Shown here: positions 60,150 to 64,000 of the stretch, one piece after another
Layout: every line of letters starts with the position of its first letter
Numbering within the stretch: the stretch's first letter is position 1
Source of the DNA: Verrucomicrobiaceae bacterium
Lineage (GTDB): Bacteria > Verrucomicrobiota > Verrucomicrobiia > Verrucomicrobiales > Verrucomicrobiaceae
Assembly: GCA_016795485.1 (NCBI GenBank)
Contig: JAEUHM010000016.1
Span: forward strand, 1-64,000
Length of the DNA: 64,000 bases
Reading direction: 5' to 3'
Program-made: the position numbers and the translations under genes
Notes under the pieces: generated by a model
What the model was told of the DNA's origin: nothing
Seen by the model: the letters and a program-made list of their open reading frames with translations, nothing else
The model's database searches: none

Positions 60150-62021
60150 ATGACCTCCCGCCGCTATTTTCTTCAAAACACTTCGTTTCTCGCCACCACG
60201 CCGTTTTGGGCCTCACAAGCCGTCTGGGCTGCGGAAGGCATCCCGCAGTCCGTCGCGGAGCTTTGGGCGGATTTTGATCCGCGCAAAGATCCCATCGAAA
60301 CGGAGGTGATTCGCGAGTGGAAGGAGGACGGCATGGTTTTGCGGCTGGTGCGCTACTTCATCGGCAGCTTCAAAGGCAAGCCGGCACGCATGGCGGCGGT
60401 GTATGGCTTTCCCGAAGGCACAAAGACCAAGCTTCCGGCAGTGATGCACATTCATGGCGGCGGCCAGCGAGGCTCGGTGAGCGAGGTGAAGCTGCTCGTG
60501 GCGCGAGGTTATGCGGCGCTCTCGGTAAACTGGGGCGGCAGCGGCAATGGGAAAGCGCCCTTCAACACCTGCGAGAAGGCCGAGCCCGGCGATCCGAACA
60601 CCGACTGGGGCGCGGTCGATCCCTCGCAGCTCAATGTGCCGGGCTATTCGTCGATGCTGCCAGGTCCGAAGCATGTCTTTGAAGACCGCGAGCATCCGAA
60701 GAACAACAACTGGTATCTCCTCACACTCGGCTGCCGTCGCGGGCTCACTTTTCTCGAACAGCAACCCGAGGTCGATCCGCAGAAGCTCGGTGTGCATGGT
60801 TGGTCGATGGGCGGCAACCTCACGATGTATGTCGCGGGCACGGATGATCGCGTGAAGGCCGCCGTGCCGGGTGTCGGCGGTCAGGGCTGGCGCTGGCAGG
60901 GACGCGACTACCTCGGCGGCAAAGCGCAGCAGGAGCAGATCAAAGGCGACATCGAGGTCTTCAAGCGCACGCTGAGCTTCGAAAGCTACGCGCCGCTCAT
61001 CCAGTGCCCGGTGCTGCATCGCAGCGGCACGAATGACTTCCACGGCTGGATGGATGATGTGTATCGCACCAACGAACTCATCAAAAATCAGCCCACACGA
61101 TACAGTTGGGCAACGCATCTCAATCATCGCACCGTTCCCGAGGTCGCCATCGCGATGCCGCTCTGGTTTGATCACTTTCTCAAAGGCGGCCCCGCGCTGC
61201 CGGAGACACCGCAGAGCGAGCTGCGCCTCAAATCCAACGACGACGTGCCCATGCTCCGCGTGCGGCCCGATGCCAAAACGCTGCCCGTCGCCCGCGTCGA
61301 GATTTATTACAGCATCGACCCCGATCCCCGCGCCCGCTTCTGGCGCAGCGCCGAGGTTCATCACGAAGCGGAGGGCTACATCGCCCATCTGCCGATCCAC
61401 ACGCTCGACACGCCGCTGTTCGCTTTCGCGAACGTTTACTACACGCTGCCAAAGCCCGAATCGCTGTCGCAGATCCCCGGCAACTCGAAACCGGTCACCG
61501 AAGTCTGCATCAGCTCGCTTCTTCACTCTCACACTGCCGACGAGTTGAAACAAGCCGCCCCGAAACTCACCGCGAAGCCCTCGCAGCTCATCGAAGACTT
61601 CACCCACGGCCAACGCGACTGGTATTCTCTCAACGCCGGCAATCTCACGCATCAGCAGCTCTGGACGCGCAAAGTCACCGACCCGCTCTGGCGGGGCCCC
61701 GAAGGCTCCAAGCTCGTCCTCACGCTCAAAATGCCGCAGACCAACCGCATCCACATTGTCCTCCAGCAAAACGAGTGGCGCAGCTACCGCGGCCAACGTC
61801 GCACCTTCGCCTGCAGCCGCGAAATCCCCGGCTCCAATGCCCCGCAGATCCTCACGCTCGATTTGAAGGACTTCACCTCCCCCGAAGGCCCGCTCACAAC
61901 CTGGTCCGAACTCGACCAACTCGGCCTCTGCGCCCACTTCGTCGCCAAAGGCAGCACCGCGAGCGACGCCCCGCTCTGGAAAGGCCCCGCGCCGGAGTTT
62001 TTGAAGCTGGCGTGGGAGTAG
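60150..62021 (+). CDS. Tat-exported alpha/beta hydrolase
   Basis: A 623-residue exported hydrolase. The N-terminus is a twin-arginine-like signal (TSRRYFLQNTSFLATTPFWA). The catalytic domain (~85-350) is dienelactone hydrolase/acetyl-xylan-esterase-like: LPAVMHIHGGGQRG for the oxyanion region, Ser219 in GVHGWSMGGNLTMYVAG, and acidic/His residues around SGTNDFHGWMDD and WATHLNHRTVP. The last ~270 residues are beta-rich and probably bind substrate. Substrate unknown; deacetylation of glycans is likely from the neighbourhood. A 623-residue open frame on the other strand is a codon-bias shadow. Confidence 0.9.
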   Translation: MTSRRYFLQNTSFLATTPFWASQAVWAAEGIPQSVAELWADFDPRKDPIETEVIREWKEDGMVLRLVRYFIGSFKGKPARMAAVYGFPEGTKTKLPAVMHIHGGGQRGSVSEVKLLVARGYAALSVNWGGSGNGKAPFNTCEKAEPGDPNTDWGAVDPSQLNVPGYSSMLPGPKHVFEDREHPKNNNWYLLTLGCRRGLTFLEQQPEVDPQKLGVHGWSMGGNLTMYVAGTDDRVKAAVPGVGGQGWRWQGRDYLGGKAQQEQIKGDIEVFKRTLSFESYAPLIQCPVLHRSGTNDFHGWMDDVYRTNELIKNQPTRYSWATHLNHRTVPEVAIAMPLWFDHFLKGGPALPETPQSELRLKSNDDVPMLRVRPDAKTLPVARVEIYYSIDPDPRARFWRSAEVHHEAEGYIAHLPIHTLDTPLFAFANVYYTLPKPESLSQIPGNSKPVTEVCISSLLHSHTADELKQAAPKLTAKPSQLIEDFTHGQRDWYSLNAGNLTHQQLWTRKVTDPLWRGPEGSKLVLTLKMPQTNRIHIVLQQNEWRSYRGQRRTFACSREIPGSNAPQILTLDLKDFTSPEGPLTTWSELDQLGLCAHFVAKGSTASDAPLWKGPAPEFLKLAWE

Positions 62022-62049
62022 TCCTAGCTTCACAATGCACAGGAATTTC

Positions 62050-63945
62050 ATGCGCCTCACGCTCACCCTCTCCTTGTTCCTCATTCTGGTTTCATCATTC
62101 GCGGCGGAGCCGCGGCTTCTGGTTCACTACATGCCGTGGTTTGCCACGAAGGATGTCAGCGGCGCGTGGGGCTGGCATTGGACGATGAACCACTTCGATC
62201 CGGAGCAGATCAAATGGGACGACCAGCGGAAGATCGCGTCGCACGACTATCCGCTCATCGGGCCGTATGACTCGGGAGATGATCAGGCGCTCGAATGCCA
62301 GGCTCTGCTGATGAAAATCGCGGGGCTGGATGGCGTGGTGATCGACTGGTATGGCACGAGCGACCTGAACGACCACGCGATGAATCATCGCAACACGCAG
62401 AAGCTCATCCCATGGCTCAAGAAGGCCGGATTGAGCTTCGCGGTGTGCTACGAGGATCAGGCCGTGAAGACGCTGAAGAGTGGCGAGGACGTGAAGCAGG
62501 CTCAAAAGGACCTGAAATGGGCTGAGGAGCACTTTTTCGCGGATTCGAGCTACGAGCGGCAGAATGGCCGTCCGCTACTGTTGGTCTTCGGACCGCAGCA
62601 TTTGAAGTGGAAGTTCGATTTGGAGTCCAAACCGCTCGTGTTCGGCCTTCCGCACCTTGCAAAGCAAAACGGACTCGATGGTGCTTTTGCGTGGCCGCCG
62701 GTCACGGGAGGTAAAGCACTCTCGCCCGAGCAGTGGAAGAAGGTGCTCGGGCTCGCCTATGCGTCGAAGCAGCCTTTCATCGCCTCCGCATTTCCCGGCT
62801 TCAAAGACATCTACCAAACGGCAGGCGTGCATGACAGCTACGGCAGCATCGCGACACGTGGAGGCCTCACGCTGAGTGAATCGCTCGAACAAGCGCTGCA
62901 AAGCAAGGCACCGGTCATCCAGATCGCCACGTGGAATGACTACGGCGAGGGCACGATGATCGAACCGACGCGCAGCAACGGCTATCGCCATCTCGAAAAG
63001 CTTCCGCGTTGCGGCAATCCGGCGGACTTGCGCCTGCCGGTGATGCTTTACCAGCTTCGCAAACGTGGCGGAGATGCCGTGAAGCTCGATGAAGCTTCGG
63101 CACTGATGTTTGCGTCGAAGTTCACAGAAGCGGAGGCACTTCTCGCGAAGGTGAGCCGTGAAGTCGGCAAGCAAGTCATCGACGGCAGCTATCATCTCAC
63201 GAGCGAGTTGCTGTATCGCGAGGAGAAAGGCATCAGCGCTGCGGAGAACCAGCGTTGCCGGCTTGATGTGTATGCGCCGGCCACGACGAAAGCATTTTCG
63301 ACGGTCATTTGGTTTCACGGCGGCGGTTTGACTCAAGGCGAGCGCTCCATTCCGCTGCCGCTGCGCAATCAAGGGTTCGCCGTGGTGGCCGCGAACTACC
63401 GTCTTGGTCCCGGCGTGAAGTCACCGGTGTATATCGAAGATGCCGCGGCGGCCATCGCGTGGACCTTGAAGCACATCGGCGACTTCGGTGGCGATCCAAA
63501 ACGCGTCTTCGTCAGTGGTCACAGCGCGGGCGCTTACCTCTCGCTGATGTGCGGCCTCGACCAACGATGGCTCGCGAAGCACGGCATGGATGCCGATGAT
63601 CTCGCGGGGCTCATCCCGCTGAGTCCGCAAGTCATCACGCACTTCACCATCCGCGACGAGCGCGGCATCAAGGAGACGCAGCCGATCATCGACGACCTCG
63701 CGCCGCTGTTTTACGTCCGCAAAGACGCGCCGCCCATTCTGCTCGTCACCGGCGACCGCGAAAAAGAACTCATGGGCCGCTACGAGGAGTGCGCCTACTT
63801 CTGGCGCATGATGAAGCTCGCCGGTCACAAGGGCACGACGCTGCATGAGCTGGACGGCTTCGATCACGGGAGGATGCCCGAGCCGGCCTTTCCGCTGCTC
63901 GTGAAGTTTGTGGAGACAACTGGCAGCCAATCTGCCAGAAACTAA
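62050..63945 (+). CDS. Fusion: GH71/99-like domain plus alpha/beta esterase
   Basis: A 631-residue exported two-domain protein. Signal peptide: MRLTLTLSLFLILVSSFAAE. The N-terminal domain (~25-335) has the GH71/99-like pattern VHYMPWFATKDVSGAWGWHW, GVVIDWYGTSD and IQIATWNDYGEGT, typical of endo-mannosidase-related (GH99) and GH71 hydrolases; a general acid cannot be fixed by eye. The C-terminal domain is an esterase of the BD-FAE type: VIWFHGGGLTQGERS for the oxyanion loop, Ser492 in VSGHSAGAYLSLM, acid in VTGDREKELM and His in GFDHGRM. ATG 62050 has AGGA five bases before it and directly begins the signal peptide; ATG 62035 is alternative. Confidence 0.9.
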   Translation: MRLTLTLSLFLILVSSFAAEPRLLVHYMPWFATKDVSGAWGWHWTMNHFDPEQIKWDDQRKIASHDYPLIGPYDSGDDQALECQALLMKIAGLDGVVIDWYGTSDLNDHAMNHRNTQKLIPWLKKAGLSFAVCYEDQAVKTLKSGEDVKQAQKDLKWAEEHFFADSSYERQNGRPLLLVFGPQHLKWKFDLESKPLVFGLPHLAKQNGLDGAFAWPPVTGGKALSPEQWKKVLGLAYASKQPFIASAFPGFKDIYQTAGVHDSYGSIATRGGLTLSESLEQALQSKAPVIQIATWNDYGEGTMIEPTRSNGYRHLEKLPRCGNPADLRLPVMLYQLRKRGGDAVKLDEASALMFASKFTEAEALLAKVSREVGKQVIDGSYHLTSELLYREEKGISAAENQRCRLDVYAPATTKAFSTVIWFHGGGLTQGERSIPLPLRNQGFAVVAANYRLGPGVKSPVYIEDAAAAIAWTLKHIGDFGGDPKRVFVSGHSAGAYLSLMCGLDQRWLAKHGMDADDLAGLIPLSPQVITHFTIRDERGIKETQPIIDDLAPLFYVRKDAPPILLVTGDREKELMGRYEECAYFWRMMKLAGHKGTTLHELDGFDHGRMPEPAFPLLVKFVETTGSQSARN

Positions 63946-63948
63946 CCC

Positions 63949-64000
63949 ATGCCCATCTACGGCACTGCCTTGCTATCCCTCTGCCTGCTCACCGGCCTCA
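63949..64000 (+). CDS. madL: Probable MadL, malonate transporter subunit (partial)
   Basis: Only 17 residues are visible: MPIYGTALLSLCLLTGL, cut by the window edge. The pattern [MI]IYGxALLxLCxLxG matches the start of MadL, the small subunit of the MadLM malonate/H+ symporter. A generic membrane helix cannot be excluded on this length. Confidence 0.45.
   Translation, partial: MPIYGTALLSLCLLTGL

Noticed and set aside
60213-62084. 623-residue open frame on the minus strand across the Tat-exported hydrolase
   Set aside because: The plus strand carries a Tat signal and GWSMGG active site; the minus product is low-complexity Arg/Ala/Glu with no domain.
1-64000. CRISPR arrays, tRNA and rRNA genes
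   Set aside because: No regularly spaced repeats, cloverleaf-like TTCRA-containing segments or rRNA core sequences were found on reading.

Overview
The window looks like a chromosome segment of a Verrucomicrobia-type bacterium (PVC superphylum). The evidence is lineage-typical protein families: a complete four-gene Verru_Chthon pseudopilin cassette, two planctomycete-type cytochrome (PSD1; DUF1549/DUF1553) proteins, a PVC-type membrane-bound dehydrogenase with a haem C-terminus, a secreted tricorn-type protease, secreted esterases with sialate O-acetylesterase-like or GH71/99-like domains, and many genes without a clear Shine-Dalgarno sequence. I see no rRNA, tRNA, CRISPR array or transposase. 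No gene-free stretch exceeds about 200 bases, so coding density is high.

Layout. 1-1,233: two unknown proteins, one ending in a fibronectin-III-like stretch, separated by an inverted repeat. 1,378-11,080 (+): GTP-dependent PEP carboxykinase, then a translationally coupled peptide-use operon (S9 peptidase, POT peptide transporter, DPP IV-like S9 peptidase, M14 carboxypeptidase). 28,026 down to 11,081 (-): one co-directional run of ten genes: Verru_Chthon A-B-C-D, tricorn protease, haem dehydrogenase, Tat-exported TIM-barrel protein, sensor kinase, LuxR-type regulator and cupin. 28,213-29,013 (+): an LptA/OstA-like protein behind a near-consensus promoter. 37,031 down to 29,038 (-): MoxR ATPase, DUF58, BatA-like and second VWA protein, then an aldehyde-dehydrogenase-fold enzyme. 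37,234-38,982 (+): an unusual uracil-DNA glycosylase and a metallo-beta-lactamase-fold hydrolase. 38,988-48,291: dicarboxylate/amino-acid symporter, PNPOx-like protein, a Fur-family gene heading sufC-sufB-sufD with a 7-1-7 palindromic operator in front, lipA, and a PSD1 protein. 48,394-54,904 (+): araB, proC, a class V aminotransferase-fold enzyme and a second PSD1 protein. 54,944-63,945 (+): an SBBP propeller protein and secreted esterase/hydrolase genes interrupted by a small nucleotidyltransferase two-gene module. The right edge cuts the start of a probable madL.

How the genes fit together. The left operon should turn external peptides into amino acids, and PEP carboxykinase next to it fits gluconeogenesis from those. 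The Verru_Chthon cassette reads as a set of minor pseudopilins (K-, I-, J- and H-like) and is physically tied to a secreted tricorn protease. The suf operon and lipA are Fe-S genes. The right end looks like extracellular polysaccharide deacylation.

The base composition changes at two places: roughly 11.44 kb and 52.08 kb bound a central block of visibly lower GC than the flanks. Both changes fall at gene borders. This may reflect chromosome history or an assembly join, and it matters for any claim that links the flanks with the centre.
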